In this document: positions 17,801 to 28,485 of the stretch, in pieces | Numbering within the stretch: the first letter of the stretch is position 1 | How the letters are laid out: each line of letters opens with the position of its first letter | The notes under the pieces: model-generated | The model's input: the letters and a program-made list of their open reading frames with translations, nothing else | Databases searched by the model: none | Told to the model about the DNA's origin: nothing | Origin: Gigaspora margarita | Taxonomy: Eukaryota > Glomeromycota > Glomeromycetes > Diversisporales > Gigasporaceae | Direction of reading: 5' to 3' | Assembly (NCBI GenBank): GCA_009809945.1 | Contig: WTPW01000013.1 | Location: 972,642 to 1,036,641 of the forward strand | DNA length: 64,000 bases | Program-made: the position numbers and the translations under genes

Positions 17801-19594
17801 ACTTCCTATGCAAAAGCGCCGAAACAAGAAGATATTCCAAAAGAACTAAATGAAGTAACAAGAAAAGAACATAATGAAAGAATCAAATATGACTTATTTA
17901 CAATAGCACATATCGATTCAAATGCATTGCAATTATTCTATAAGCAATGTGAAAGAAACAAGCATAGAAAGAAACTAATAGGAATAACCTGCGATGGTCT
18001 ATGGAAAGATATCGTAGAAGCAGTTATACAAAATGGAAGTAATATAATACAAACTTTTGTGCAGTATATACCTGCAAAAGGAGAATTTAAAGACAAATTT
18101 GAACAAAACCAAATAACGTTGATAAGAGGCTTACCTGATATTGAAAATGATGTCAGGATAATAGAAGGCAACACAAGATCCCAACTAAAGTTGGTAATAC
18201 ATGCAACTATGGGACTAGACTTAAGTGGTAAACCAATAAACCAGCAAGGTAACATAAATTGGAGAACAAAAAGAATAATAGAAGAAGTGCAAAGAGCACA
18301 TAACTTAGGAGCCAGGAACTACATACTTCATATCGGAATGGCTCGCAATAATAACAAATCAGACGTAATAGAAAACCTGCAGGAAATATTAAAACAAATT
18401 AAAGAAACAGACGTCACGATATTATTAGAAAACTCAGCAGCAAATAAATGCTATGGTGCAACAATAGAAGAACTATTGGAAATAAGAAACAAGGTTCACA
18501 AAGAAAATTGGTATAAGAAAAACCTTGCAACAGGAAAAACGATAGATAGAATTAAGTTGTGTTTTGATACACAACATTATTTTGCAGCAGGAGCAGGAAG
18601 AACAACAGAAGACTATAATAAAGTCTTAACAAAGTATGGAAAAGATATCCAACTTTGCCACATTAATAATGTGGTTCGCGCTAGAACCATTAAAGACAAA
18701 AACGGCCGTACATATCAAATAAAAGAAACAATCTTTGGAAGTGGACATGATATCCACGAACACCTGCTTACGGGATTATTACCCCAAAAAATATTTAAAA
18801 CCATGGTACAACAATGTAAAGGAGCTGCAATACTAGAAACACCCAGAAAAAAGGACTGGGATAAACAAGAACAAATAAAAGAAGTACAAATGCTGAGATA
18901 TTACGCTATGGATATATTACCATCAGACACAGAATTAACAAAAGAACTAACTGATAGGATCAAAGAATTAAACAAATGGGATCCAAGAAAAGGAATACAA
19001 TATAGTGATTTACCAATGGAAATTGTAAATAACTATCAAGAAAACCCAATAGATCCAATGGATTATTTAACAAACTCTTTAAAGAATCTAAGCTTAGAAA
19101 GAAAAGAAAGACATCAAGATGAAAAAGAAGATAATGCAAGGAAGAAAATTCAACCTGAAAAAACAGGACAAATAACTCACAAAATAAATGAATTAAGAAA
19201 TAAATATTCACCAGTAATAGGACCCTCAAAGAAGAAAAACAGGTCACCAACCTCACCATCATTCACAAATATATTTAGAAGAACGAATGATGACTTAGAT
19301 GAAATCAAAAGATTGCGAGAAGAAGAAAACCCAGAAGGACTAGTAACAGACTTAGAGAATTTAATGGAAGATATTGCAAACATAGAAACAAAACATTTAA
19401 AAATAACAAGAATGGACAATAAGGATATCTATAAAAACTGGAAAATGATACAAGAAATACCCACGTTACCAGAAGAAGTAAGAAAGTATTCTGGTACCGA
19501 AAGAGAAAAATTGTGGAATGCAATTCAATGGGTAGACAAACAAAATAAAATAACACAAGAATCTGTTAAAAAGAAATTCGAAGAAAAGAGATAG
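17720..19594 (+). CDS. Endonuclease IV (AP endonuclease, TIM-barrel) of element B
   Basis: An intact 624-codon frame from the ATG at 17720. Residues about 55-400 are an Endo IV/Nfo-type AP endonuclease, which cuts DNA 5' to abasic sites using three zinc ions. By motif matching to Nfo all nine metal ligands seem present: H161 (IHAT), H204 (LHIG), E237 (LLENSA), D283 and H286 (FDTQHYFAAG), H314 (LCHINN), D344 and H346 (HDIHEHLLTG) and E373 (ILETP). The first 50 residues are a basic linker and the last 220 are charged and helical, which is unusual for the family (normally about 280-320 residues). It sits between protease and RT, so it could be a domain of a polyprotein that repairs newly made DNA. 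Cytoplasmic DNA viruses encode such enzymes; in a reverse-transcribing element it is unexpected. Confidence 0.85.
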   Translation: MKLKKTRQAQQIKTLPEKVKETRCSDKTSYAKAPKQEDIPKELNEVTRKEHNERIKYDLFTIAHIDSNALQLFYKQCERNKHRKKLIGITCDGLWKDIVEAVIQNGSNIIQTFVQYIPAKGEFKDKFEQNQITLIRGLPDIENDVRIIEGNTRSQLKLVIHATMGLDLSGKPINQQGNINWRTKRIIEEVQRAHNLGARNYILHIGMARNNNKSDVIENLQEILKQIKETDVTILLENSAANKCYGATIEELLEIRNKVHKENWYKKNLATGKTIDRIKLCFDTQHYFAAGAGRTTEDYNKVLTKYGKDIQLCHINNVVRARTIKDKNGRTYQIKETIFGSGHDIHEHLLTGLLPQKIFKTMVQQCKGAAILETPRKKDWDKQEQIKEVQMLRYYAMDILPSDTELTKELTDRIKELNKWDPRKGIQYSDLPMEIVNNYQENPIDPMDYLTNSLKNLSLERKERHQDEKEDNARKKIQPEKTGQITHKINELRNKYSPVIGPSKKKNRSPTSPSFTNIFRRTNDDLDEIKRLREEENPEGLVTDLENLMEDIANIETKHLKITRMDNKDIYKNWKMIQEIPTLPEEVRKYSGTEREKLWNAIQWVDKQNKITQESVKKKFEEKR

Positions 19595-19629
19595 AGTATC
19601 AGAATGATGCAAATAAATTATTAGGATTA

Positions 19630-19932
19630 ATGCTAAACAAATACAGACAGCTTGAAGACTATGAGAAGCAAGCCATACAACAAGAATTACTAAGAACATC
19701 TATAAATGATCCAGATAAAGAACGAAGAAACCAAGCAGATATTAAATATAATGAATTCATGCGAGAAAGCCTAAAAGGCTCCAACAAAATAGAACCAACC
19801 AAAATAGATAACACAGATGATTTATTTAAACAGCTAAAAATAGAAAATGAACAATTAAAAGAAATAGAACAAGAAAAGGCACAAAAAGAACAAGAACTAA
19901 AGAAAACCATTGACCAAACCTTAGATAAATGA
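19630..19932 (+). CDS. Coiled-coil protein (100 residues) between endonuclease and pol
   Basis: Begins at the ATG at 19630 shortly after the endonuclease stop. It is strongly charged, with a C-terminal coiled coil (about residues 65-98, QLKIENEQLKEIEQE pattern). It has no catalytic or membrane motif. It may be a connector or oligomerisation segment between the endonuclease and pol parts. Its end overlaps the open frame leading into pol. Confidence 0.45.
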   Translation: MLNKYRQLEDYEKQAIQQELLRTSINDPDKERRNQADIKYNEFMRESLKGSNKIEPTKIDNTDDLFKQLKIENEQLKEIEQEKAQKEQELKKTIDQTLDK

Positions 19933-22800
19933 AAGTGATTTAGAAGATAAAGAAATCCAAAGGAAACATGATGAATTCACAAAGAATCTTAGTAAGAAAA
20001 ATGGAAAACAAGTAGCTACAACAAACCACGGATCAAACTACAAGAAAAATAAAGGATTAAAACCTTTAATAATACAAGATGAAATAACATCAAAAATAAC
20101 AAAAAAGCCTAGCATTGATAGCATGGCTAGCACAAGCAGCATACCAAGTATGCACTTAAATGACAAACAAACAACACTGCCAATAGACTATCAAGAAACC
20201 TACGAAGTAGGAACAGATGGAAATTTACATCAACAAGGAGATATAGAAATAGAAGATGATGAAGATTCATACAATCAACAAAACACCTCAAGTGGCAACT
20301 TTATAACTAAAGGAATAAATACTGGAATAAATTACATATTCAGAGGAAGAAAGAAAAGCAATAATGACCTTAGAACAAATATAATAAAAGATCAAGCAAT
20401 AGAAAATATAGAAAGTGAACAAAGTAACCCAGAATTCACTAGAAGAAGAAAGATTTCAAATGAAAGAAGAACATATAGAAAACAAAATAGAACTAACTAT
20501 AAACAGGCACTAGAAGATTCTAAAAGAGAACTTCAAGAGGAATATGAACGAGTTCAAAAACAAAAAGAAGAACAAAGCAAACAGAATGAACAGAGTGAAC
20601 AAAATCCTGAATATAATCAAGAAGGATTAGAAATTGGAATAGATGAAGGCTCAGAATCGCCATTTATGAGACCACTACAAAATAGACCAAGTACACCAGC
20701 AGAACCAAAAGATGACCAAACCTCTTTTGGATATGAATTATACAATATAGAAATCAAAGAAATCAGAGAAAACCCGCTAAAAGCAAGAAATACTAAAATA
20801 AACATACATGAAGAACTTGGACACATACCAAATGAAATGAGAAGACACATAATACCTACATTAGGAACNGGAACACAATTAAAAACAAATGAAGAGTGTA
20901 TACTAAAACCTTATACATGGACACCAATAAAAATAGATAAAAANGGAGATTACCTGGTAACAACTCCAATGCATATTGCCAAAGAAGGAATATGCTTACA
21001 ACCTGGAATTATTAATGATCGCCAGATATGGACAATCAATTATACAAACAACATAAAGAAAATAGCGGAAAAACAGCACATTGGGAACATAAAAACAATT
21101 AAAGAAATATTCCATTATCACAAATATGAAATGGAAATTGATAAAAAAGAAATTTCAGAAAAAGAAAGACTAAAAACCTTAATAAATAATACTCACGAGA
21201 ACTATAAACACGTGATGAAACCAATATTTGAAGAATTCATTCAAATATTTAGAAGAAAAATTGAAAAAGGAACATCCTTTAATAAGGATATGTTTGAAGA
21301 AATAACATTAGACCTTACAACACCAGAAAAAGATATACCTTTAAAATAAAAGCAAACAAAATAAGACAATACTCAGAGGACCAAATAGAACAAGTAGACA
21401 AACTATATACAGAACTCAGAGAAAGTGGACATATTGACCCATCTAAATCAACTTGGATGTCACCATTGGTGATAGTACCAAAACCTGACGGCAGCTATAG
21501 AGCCGCAGTAGATTATTCAAATCTGAATAAGTATCTTAAAGATGACCCTTATGAAATACCAAACATTAATGTCTTGTTACAAAAATTAGCAAGACATAAA
21601 ATTTTTTCCACCTGTGATTTTAAGAGTGTGTTTTATCAGTTTCCACTTAGGAAACAAGATAAACATTTATCTGCTGTATTTTTCCCTGGCAAAGGAAAAT
21701 ACGAGTTTAATAAATGCCCTATGGGTATTAAAACAGCACCCGCATACATGATGCGTTATATGTATGAATTGTTTAGAGACTATCCATTTTTATTTGTATA
21801 CATAGATAATCTAACAATTGTATCCAACTCTGTGAGAGACCACATCAAACATATTCGAATGGTATTCGAACGCATAAAAAAGGGGGCAATGACACTCAAG
21901 GCAGAAAGTGTGAATTTATTAAAGAAGAAATAATGATCTTAAATCATAAAGTTAAATACGGACAAATAACACCAAACCAAGTCAAAATTAAAGAAGTTAA
22001 AAAGCTTAAACCACCAACAGATGTACCTGGAGTTAGAAAATTTATAGGAATTATGAATTACTTTAGAAGATTTATAAAGAATTTTGCTATAATAGCTGCA
22101 CTGATATACGACTTATTAAAGAAAAATGAAATTTGAATAGACCTCAGAGTGCCAAAAAGCATTTGAAGAACTTAAAAATAAAGTGTATAATGCAATAGCT
22201 TTAACTTACCCAAAGAAAGGATATCAATTGATCTTAGAAACAGACGCCTCAGATAATGGAATAGGCGCAGTACTCAAACAAATCAACCCAGAACTAGCAC
22301 ATTATAAAACTAAAGAAGCACGAGAAAAAGGAACCAAAGAAGATAAAGAACTTACCAAATCAGAAGAAGAAGTAATAGAATTTGGATCACATTCCTTTAC
22401 ACAAAGTCAAAGACTATAGGGATCGACACAAAAAGAACTGTATGCAATATATTTCTACTTGAAGAATTGGAGACACTACATAGGAAATAAACCAATCACA
22501 ATACGAACAGATAATACAGGAGTAGCTAAAGCAGGAAAGATGCCAAGAAATCAAACTATGGAATCTTGGAAATTAGAAATAGATGGAAACTACAACATCA
22601 AGGAAATACAATATATTAAAAGATCAACAAATAACATATCAGATTGGCTAAGCAGACATATAGGACCCATTGAAAATAATAAAGAATTAATTAAACCAAA
22701 AGAAGAAACTATTAAGGAAAAAGAACCTATAAAAGAACTGCCGCATGGACTCAAAATTAATAATACCTTTGGAAGCAAACAAGTAACATTTGAAATTTAA
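19930..22800 (+). pseudogene. pol: Pol region of element B: RT-RNase H (broken)
   Basis: After a disordered, acidic, Gln/Glu-rich lead (ATG at 20123) comes the same beta-rich pre-RT domain as in element A (about 20800-21110, HIAKEGICLQPGI). RT follows: LVIVPKPDGSYRAAVDYSNLNK near 21465, CDFKSVFYQF near 21610, CPMGIKTAPAY near 21715, and the catalytic loop at 21799-21810. The connection motif (FIGIMNYFRRF) is near 22045. RNase H shows LETDASDNGIGAVL near 22235 and IRTDNTGV near 22500. It is broken at about three or four points. By eye the RT is only around 40 % similar to that of element A, so the two lineages are old. Confidence 0.85.
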
Positions 22801-22802
22801 AA

Positions 22803-23738
22803 ATGGAATTAATACTACCAATACCACCCTTACATCAAATTAAGGAAATAATTGAAAATGAATCAAGATGCTTAGAATATTTATAGGACTTATCAGTACT
22901 ACCAAGAACCATGACTTGTTTATACTGTAACAACCCAAACATGAATCTCGAGACCAAAACATTAACATTTAACTGTGGGAAAAGAGATTGCCAAAAAAGA
23001 AAATCAATCTTTAATGGAACAATATTTTCAAACGCCAAATTAAACTGTAACCAAATAATGGAATTAAGCTATTTTTGGTTAAGCAAGGCAACGCGTAAAC
23101 AACTCAATATTTACACGAATATTACACCCGCCAACATCACAAGATGGACACAAACTTTTAGAACCATCGTGACTCAAGAAATTCAAATGTGTGAAACTAA
23201 GATAGGAGGATCTGATATCATTGTAGAGATAGATGAGTCATTGTTTTATAAGAACCGCCAAAACAAATCTGAACAACTATGGGTATTTGGAGGAATAGAA
23301 AGAACTCCTGAAAAACAAATATTTGCAACAATTTGTAAGGATCGAACTGCTGACACTTTATTAAACCTTATCCAGAAATATGTACACCCAAACTCAATAA
23401 TCTACTCAGATATGTTCAAAAGCTATGATCAAATCTTCACACATTTAGGAATCCAGCACCACCAAATAAATCACAGTCAAGGAATGAGAATGATTGACTT
23501 TGATGAAACAACGAATGAATTAAAGATATACCACACCAATAACATTGAAGCAACATAGCGCGTGTTAAAAGATTCAATACCAAAAAGGAATCAGAATAAA
23601 AAGGACTTAACGAAACACCTTATGGAACAAATATGGCATAGACAGAATAAACAACGCCTATGGAACGCGTATATTGAATGTTTACAAAACAAATATGAAG
23701 ATATCATTGAACTCATTGAAAATTATGAAACTGAGTAA
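22803..23738 (+). pseudogene. IS1595/ISXO2-type (Merlin-like) DDE transposase region of element B (broken)
   Basis: This region starts just after pol with no intergenic space. A C4 zinc ribbon (CLYCNN ... CGKRDC, about 22917-22995) precedes the DDE core: Asp in VEIDES at 23232-23234, Asp in YSDMFKSY at 23409-23411, and Glu in HTNNIEA at 23547-23549. A helical C-terminal tail extends to about 23738. Motif order and spacing match the element A copy and the IS1595/Merlin family. It is broken at about two points. Finding the same enzyme in the same place behind two old RT lineages is the best evidence that it belongs to the element. Confidence 0.8.
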
Positions 23739-23782
23739 CTTGGATTAGTAATCAAAGTAAACAACTGAAACAAATTAGAAAA

Positions 23783-23790
23783 TATAAAAG
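23783..23790 (+). promoter_or_regulatory. TATA box before the zinc-finger region of element B
   Basis: TATAAAAG lies between the transposase region and the zinc-knuckle gene, identical to the box at 4574-4581 of element A and in the same gene order. The first ATG of the downstream gene is at 23896. Positional conservation makes it a credible internal promoter. Confidence 0.5.
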
Positions 23791-23895
23791 CACACCCCAG
23801 TGAACCAACTTAAAGGATAAATTGAACTTACAGGAAAAACTAAAGAAACCCCAAAACCAAAGAACCGAACAAACAAATTGAACCCTGAAAACAAA

Positions 23896-25827
23896 ATGAA
23901 CCCTAAAGAATTTGGAAACTTTTACTGCAAGAAATGTGACCTCTACGTCCAAAACCCTAAGGACCACCAATGCAAATATAACCTAACCCCTCTAGCCAAT
24001 GAAGAAATCCAAAGTATCCAAGATTGGAAGAATAACACACTTGGAAAGCTAGCTGAAGAAATCAAGAATAACCTTGGAATTAGTCCACCTGACAACCCTT
24101 ACCTTAAAGGAACTAGCCCCAAAGGAAAGGAAAGGGAATCCTTTTATGAAATTAAGGATAAACAAAGAATCAAGAAAAATATACTTGTAATATTTGCAAA
24201 GAACCTGGACATACTAATTGCTATTGCCCTATGAACAAATGTTACAAATGCAACGAATTAGGACATCAAGCACGTGACTGTGATGAAGCAAGGAAAGATC
24301 ATCAGAACCCTAGTAATACTAATACTAACGCGTCAACATCAACACCAAAATACTGTACCTATTGTAAAACAAGCGGACATAAAAACCATCAATGCAGAAT
24401 TATTAGACTATTAAAAGAAAATGCAAATATATTCTGCAAATGCAACCCTGAAAGAATTATTCAAAGAAGAGAAGAGCATATTAATTGGGCTGCATACAAT
24501 AACCAACGAGATAAGCACCATTGTTGTAGAAAAGAATGCAACAGACCAACTGCTAAAGAAGACCTTTATTACATTTCAAGGATTATTTACAGATCCATAT
24601 TCGTGCCAAGTAATTTATATTGAAGAAACTCTTTACTGTAAAGGATGTTATTGCGAATTTATGGAAGCACTAGACTTCAAGAATCCCAGAAGTAGAAAAT
24701 ATTTTACTTCAGGACTAGGACAAGGCAAGAAAGCCCTTTGCCGATTATGTGAAAAACCTAATATAACTAGAAGAATGGAAAGCCATGAAGGCGTACACTT
24801 TTGTAATAAGGAACACAAATTCGCACAAATCATCCATGACCTAAACTACCAAAACCTTGGAAACCTAACTAATGAAGAAATCGATAGAAAGATTAGGCAT
24901 TTCACCAGAAAAGATACTAACATATCTTACTATATTAATGAATCACAAATTAAAAAACTTCTTAGCTACATGCTGAAATTCAGAGAAAACACAAATAGAT
25001 GGCATTATGAAGATGAATTCTTCCAAACGCATAATGACGAATATCCAGATGACACATCCAATGACCCTGAAATGCATGAAGATTATCTACCTATCTGAAC
25101 TAACTACCATATTAGGACCGAAGGATATGTTGAGTTAGGGAATGAAGAAGAATTCAATGGGACCGTGCAAGCAATACAGAATTCTCTCGAACCAGAAGTA
25201 AGGACATCAAAAATGACCAATGCTGAGAAAAGGAGAGAAATAGAAAAAGCCCAAGAAGACTTTAATCAACGGAATCTTGGAATCTCCCTCTGCAAGGAAT
25301 GCACAATGCCATTTAAAAATAAAGAACTTAATAATGAAGGATACTGTGACAAATGCCAAAAAGAAATAAATGAGAAAACAATAGACTTGACTATCGAACC
25401 AAAAGAACCAAATGAACTAAATCAAGAAAATGACCTACCAACCAAGATGGAATTAATAAATAAATCCCAGAAGCAGATTGAACCAAACAATGAACAAATG
25501 GATTTTGAAGAAATAGAAGAAATCCCAAGATCAAGACCACCATCACCTAGGACCTCTAACCAAAATCAAATTGATGAGCTCTACGCTATGTTCATGATCT
25601 TAACAAAAAAACAATTTGTGGCTGCCTGAGAAATTAGGGACCAACAAAGAAGAATTGCCATCCTAGAACAAGCAACCCTTGAACTCCAGAATGAAAACCA
25701 AAAACTAAAAAGGAAATTAAGAGATACCCAAGACCATGTGGAACTCAAAGTATCAAGTGATGATGAGGAACTGAAATGCTCAAAACAATTCAGAAACCAC
25801 CAGACCAAATACAATAATAGATATTAA
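23896..25827 (+). pseudogene. Zinc-knuckle / C4 zinc-finger / coiled-coil protein region of element B (broken)
   Basis: Counterpart of 5303-7450. It opens with a CKKCDLYVQNPKDHQC finger, then two perfect CCHC knuckles (24240-24281 and 24354-24395). C4-type fingers follow, with the shared pattern LCxxC-K-xxIxxRM-xxGxxFC near 24740-24810, which matches element A near 6130-6200. Another CKEC ... CDKC finger is near 25293, an acidic linker with a Pro-rich patch (RSRPPSPR) near 25530, and a coiled coil (LEQATLELQNENQKLKRKL) near 25665. The region is broken, with about three breaks. Conservation across old lineages implies an essential RNA- or DNA-binding role, for instance packaging, movement or transactivation. 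Confidence 0.65.
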
Positions 25828-26005
25828 ACAATCAAAACAAATAATAATTAGCCCAAAAAACCCATATAACTATATTTAGTAATATTACTTATCGTAAATA
25901 TTTATATCTTATTATCAATATTATTTAATTAATGAACTGAATGTACCAGAACAATAAAAGAACCTTTGAACTATTGGACTAACAGAACAATATGAACGGA
26001 AAAAT

Positions 26006-26014
26006 TATATAAGG
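26006..26014 (+). promoter_or_regulatory. TATA box before the small-ORF block of element B
   Basis: TATATAAGG stands 43 nt upstream of the ATG at 26058, in the same place as the box at 8048-8056 in element A. The 180 bp before it carry no ORF and probably end the preceding transcript. Confidence 0.45.
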
Positions 26015-26057
26015 ACTAACAATTGAACCATGAACCCGCATGCTTAAGGCATAACAT

Positions 26058-26246
26058 ATGAAAACAAAACAAAAATCAAGAAACTCTTCAAGGAACACCA
26101 AATCTTGTGACAACTGTAGACAAGAACATTTTCGTTGCAAATATTCTTTAAAACACAGACCTGTGAAAGGTGTAACTGGAAAGAAATTACCTGCAAAAAT
26201 ACCAAGTTCTATAAGAAAAGAGGACCATCAAAAGAAACTTAAATAA
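26058..26246 (+). CDS. Small basic Cys-containing protein (62 residues) of element B
   Basis: A Lys/Arg/Ser-rich peptide starting at the ATG at 26058, with a CDNC ... HFRC pattern that could bind one zinc. It is the first ORF behind the internal TATA box and corresponds in place and charge to the 74-residue ORF of element A. Role unknown; nucleic-acid binding is plausible. Confidence 0.45.
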   Translation: MKTKQKSRNSSRNTKSCDNCRQEHFRCKYSLKHRPVKGVTGKKLPAKIPSSIRKEDHQKKLK

Positions 26247-26521
26247 CCTATACCCTTGAAAAATTACTAAAACAAGAACCAGGAAAAACCAAAGAAAAGA
26301 AAGAAGAAAGCCTTGCAATAAAACTTATAACTATTACATCCCTCTTAGAAAAACTCGGGAGCACATACAACGGATACTATTTACTATCAATAGTAGTACG
26401 ATTTGCCATTATAGATTACCTTGAAGATAAATTTGAACAAGAAAATCCTTTAAGAAAAGAAATAGAAAATCTTATCAATTCAAAACAAAAAGACGAAAGC
26501 ACTGAACAATATTGTACATGA
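26245..26521 (+). CDS. Open frame of about 90 codons without ATG, element B
   Basis: This frame directly follows the basic ORF and encodes a Lys/Glu-rich helix and then a hydrophobic-amphipathic segment (ITSLLEKLGSTYNGYYLLSI). It has no ATG at its start. It matches in position the 39-residue reinitiation ORF of element A (8304-8423). Function unknown. Confidence 0.3.
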
Positions 26522-26593
26522 ATCACCAAGTACAACCAAAATCTAAATATAGAACTGTTAATAAAGCTCATATACACTATAAACTTATCTTGA

Positions 26594-26860
26594 ATGAATA
26601 TAGAAATATTTGAACAAAAGAAGTTTATAAGAGGAATTACAAAAAACTTCATTGACCTCCAAGATTCAGACGAAAGAAATTACATTGAACAAATATTATC
26701 ACTAGAAATATTAGAAATCAAATTGAAGGAACTTCTCAAACAAATAGAAATTCAAATCCAACAAATACAAGAAAAACTTAATCTTGCAACTGCCTATAAG
26801 GACCACAAATATTCATTTCTCTTTGAACAAGCAAGAAAAATAATGCAAGCACTAGAATGA
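26594..26860 (+). CDS. 88-residue coiled-coil protein of element B
   Basis: From the ATG at 26594 the frame encodes an almost entirely helical protein with a strong coiled coil near residues 40-70 (LKELLKQIEIQIQQIQEKL). It resembles the helical ORFs of the element A chain in size and character. No known family. Confidence 0.45.
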   Translation: MNIEIFEQKKFIRGITKNFIDLQDSDERNYIEQILSLEILEIKLKELLKQIEIQIQQIQEKLNLATAYKDHKYSFLFEQARKIMQALE

Positions 26861-27190
26861 ATAAAAGAAAAACCACCCTGTCTTGATATACAAAGAAGAT
26901 ACCTCAAGCAAATTCTCGAGATAGTAGAATTTTATATTAAAGAAAGTAACCTAAGAGAATACTGGTGGCTAGAAAAAGTGTGCATAATTCATTCAAACGA
27001 ATATATAAGACCAACAATAGATCAACTACTTGAAGGAACTTATATACAAAAATCAAAATATTGAATGAATTACAATGACCCAAAAGATAAAGAATTCATA
27101 GAAAGATTATACAAGAATATATTGACATACAAGACCAGAAAAGCGGAAGTCAATTCTCAAAAGAATTTACCAAAGAGGAAATTTTAAATA
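26861..27190 (+). CDS. Two short open frames (about 67 and 41 codons) of element B
   Basis: A frame from 26861 to about 27063 has no ATG and encodes a peptide with RRYLKQILEIVEFYIKE and RPTIDQLLEGTY. An ATG ORF at 27065-27190 follows. The motif RPTIDQLLEGTY recurs, modified, as RIPTIEELLKGTY in the next gene near 27515, so the two are probably diverged duplicates. Confidence 0.35.
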
Positions 27191-27201
27191 AATTTAAAGA
27201 T

Positions 27202-27621
27202 TTGAGAAATCAATTAATTAAAGAAATCAAAAGAACAGCCCAGCAATTCAAAAATAAAACAAAAACAGAACTAACAATTCATAACTGTTTCAACAGTTCA
27301 AAGTATAAATTCTTATTTGATATAATAACCCACATAGACTATTGGCATTTTAGAGAAATTGAAAAGGACCAATCTAAAGAAAACCTAAACAATCACCAAC
27401 ATGGTTATCTATCATCAATAATAAAAGTATTCAATTATATAATACCTGAATCAAATCTAGGAGAATATTACTATAGAGACTATAGACCAGAAGGACAAAG
27501 AATCCCAACAATAGAAGAATTATTAAAAGGAACATACGATAACGAAAAGGAATATAAAATTGCAAGTGAAAGATACCAACAAATCAAAGACAATAGAGAA
27601 AAAGAAAATGTGAATGTCTAG
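27202..27621 (+). CDS. About 139-residue protein of element B with a repeated NC motif
   Basis: The open frame begins at a TTG (27202) and is also open for some distance upstream; no good ATG is seen. It contains LTIHNCFNSSKYKF near residue 27 and RIPTIEELLKGTYDN near its end. The motif L-S/T-I-Y/H-N-C recurs at about 31316 and 31947, so a small protein family is repeated within this element. Its last 8 nt overlap the next ORF. Confidence 0.45.
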   Translation: MRNQLIKEIKRTAQQFKNKTKTELTIHNCFNSSKYKFLFDIITHIDYWHFREIEKDQSKENLNNHQHGYLSSIIKVFNYIIPESNLGEYYYRDYRPEGQRIPTIEELLKGTYDNEKEYKIASERYQQIKDNREKENVNV

Positions 27622-27973
27622 AGCACCACCACCAAATAGAAGAAACATTCAAATCTTAACACCACACGAATCAGCATATTTAAATAGAACATTGTTAGCA
27701 TTAGACGGAGCAAGACAAATACAACAAAACGATCAAGCAACAGCTGTAATATTCTTAAATACAGGACTTACCCAGGCAACTCAAGATTACTTATTAAATC
27801 ACCATAGAACATTAGTATTAGAAACTTCTAGAAGAATAGAAACAAATACACCGATAATTCAAAAAGCACTAGCAATAATTGCACGGACAGCATTTGGAAT
27901 ATATATAGTATATTACGCATACGACCAAATCAATAACAAAAGATTAGGACTACCAACTGATATACTCAATTGA
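27614..27973 (+). CDS. 119-residue protein of element B with a possible hydrophobic helix
   Basis: Begins at the ATG at 27614, overlapping the previous ORF by 8 nt, and abuts the next start (TGAATG). The N-terminus is Pro/Arg-rich, and the middle is helical with LNRTLLALDGARQIQ. A hydrophobic segment lies near residues 85-105 (ALAIIARTAFGIYIVYYAY) and could be a membrane anchor. Not recognised. Confidence 0.45.
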   Translation: MSRAPPPNRRNIQILTPHESAYLNRTLLALDGARQIQQNDQATAVIFLNTGLTQATQDYLLNHHRTLVLETSRRIETNTPIIQKALAIIARTAFGIYIVYYAYDQINNKRLGLPTDILN

Positions 27974-28246
27974 ATGACAAATAGAAAAACTAGAACATAC
28001 TATATCAAAAAGATAAAAGCATTACTAGAAAATTATAAAATAGAAATAACAAAAGAACTTTCAACATTAGAAACACCAGGGTTAAAAGAGTATTATAGAA
28101 AAGCCTTAGTATCAATATCAATAAATCAAGAAATACTTGAAGAAGAAATAAAAGAAATTATTATACTATTCATAGAAGGAGAAATAGCTGACAAAATAAA
28201 TAAAACTCTAGAATATATTAACTCAACAAAGTGGACCAACTTATAG
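27974..28246 (+). CDS. 90-residue helical protein of element B
   Basis: An ATG directly after the preceding stop (TGAATG) opens a Lys/Glu-rich helical protein. It has a short hydrophobic patch (EIIILFIEGEI) and no metal or catalytic motif. It is part of the tightly packed chain 27.2-28.9 kb. Function unknown. Confidence 0.45.
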   Translation: MTNRKTRTYYIKKIKALLENYKIEITKELSTLETPGLKEYYRKALVSISINQEILEEEIKEIIILFIEGEIADKINKTLEYINSTKWTNL

Positions 28247-28281
28247 AAGCGATACCACTCACGAATATTACCATACTGTGG

Positions 28282-28485
28282 ATGAACCACCTTTCATTAT
28301 CAATATTAACTTACGACCAAGTAACAATATGGTTTATCATATTAATAGAACATACAATAGTAATAGCTGCAACCTGCTATATAATAAAATTAATTAAAGA
28401 AGGAATTATTGAAGCATATACAATTAAACTAGCGAAAGAACAAGCTAGAAAAATTAATGAGTCTAGAAGAACTCAGACAATTTAG
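28282..28485 (+). CDS. Single-pass membrane protein (67 residues) of element B
   Basis: I chose the ATG at 28282; the frame is open back to a GTG at 28231 that overlaps the previous ORF. It has a transmembrane helix at residues about 16-37 (IWFIILIEHTIVIAATCYII) and then a basic helical tail. It overlaps the following ORF by 29 nt. It is a second, separate location for small membrane proteins in the element. Confidence 0.45.
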   Translation: MNHLSLSILTYDQVTIWFIILIEHTIVIAATCYIIKLIKEGIIEAYTIKLAKEQARKINESRRTQTI

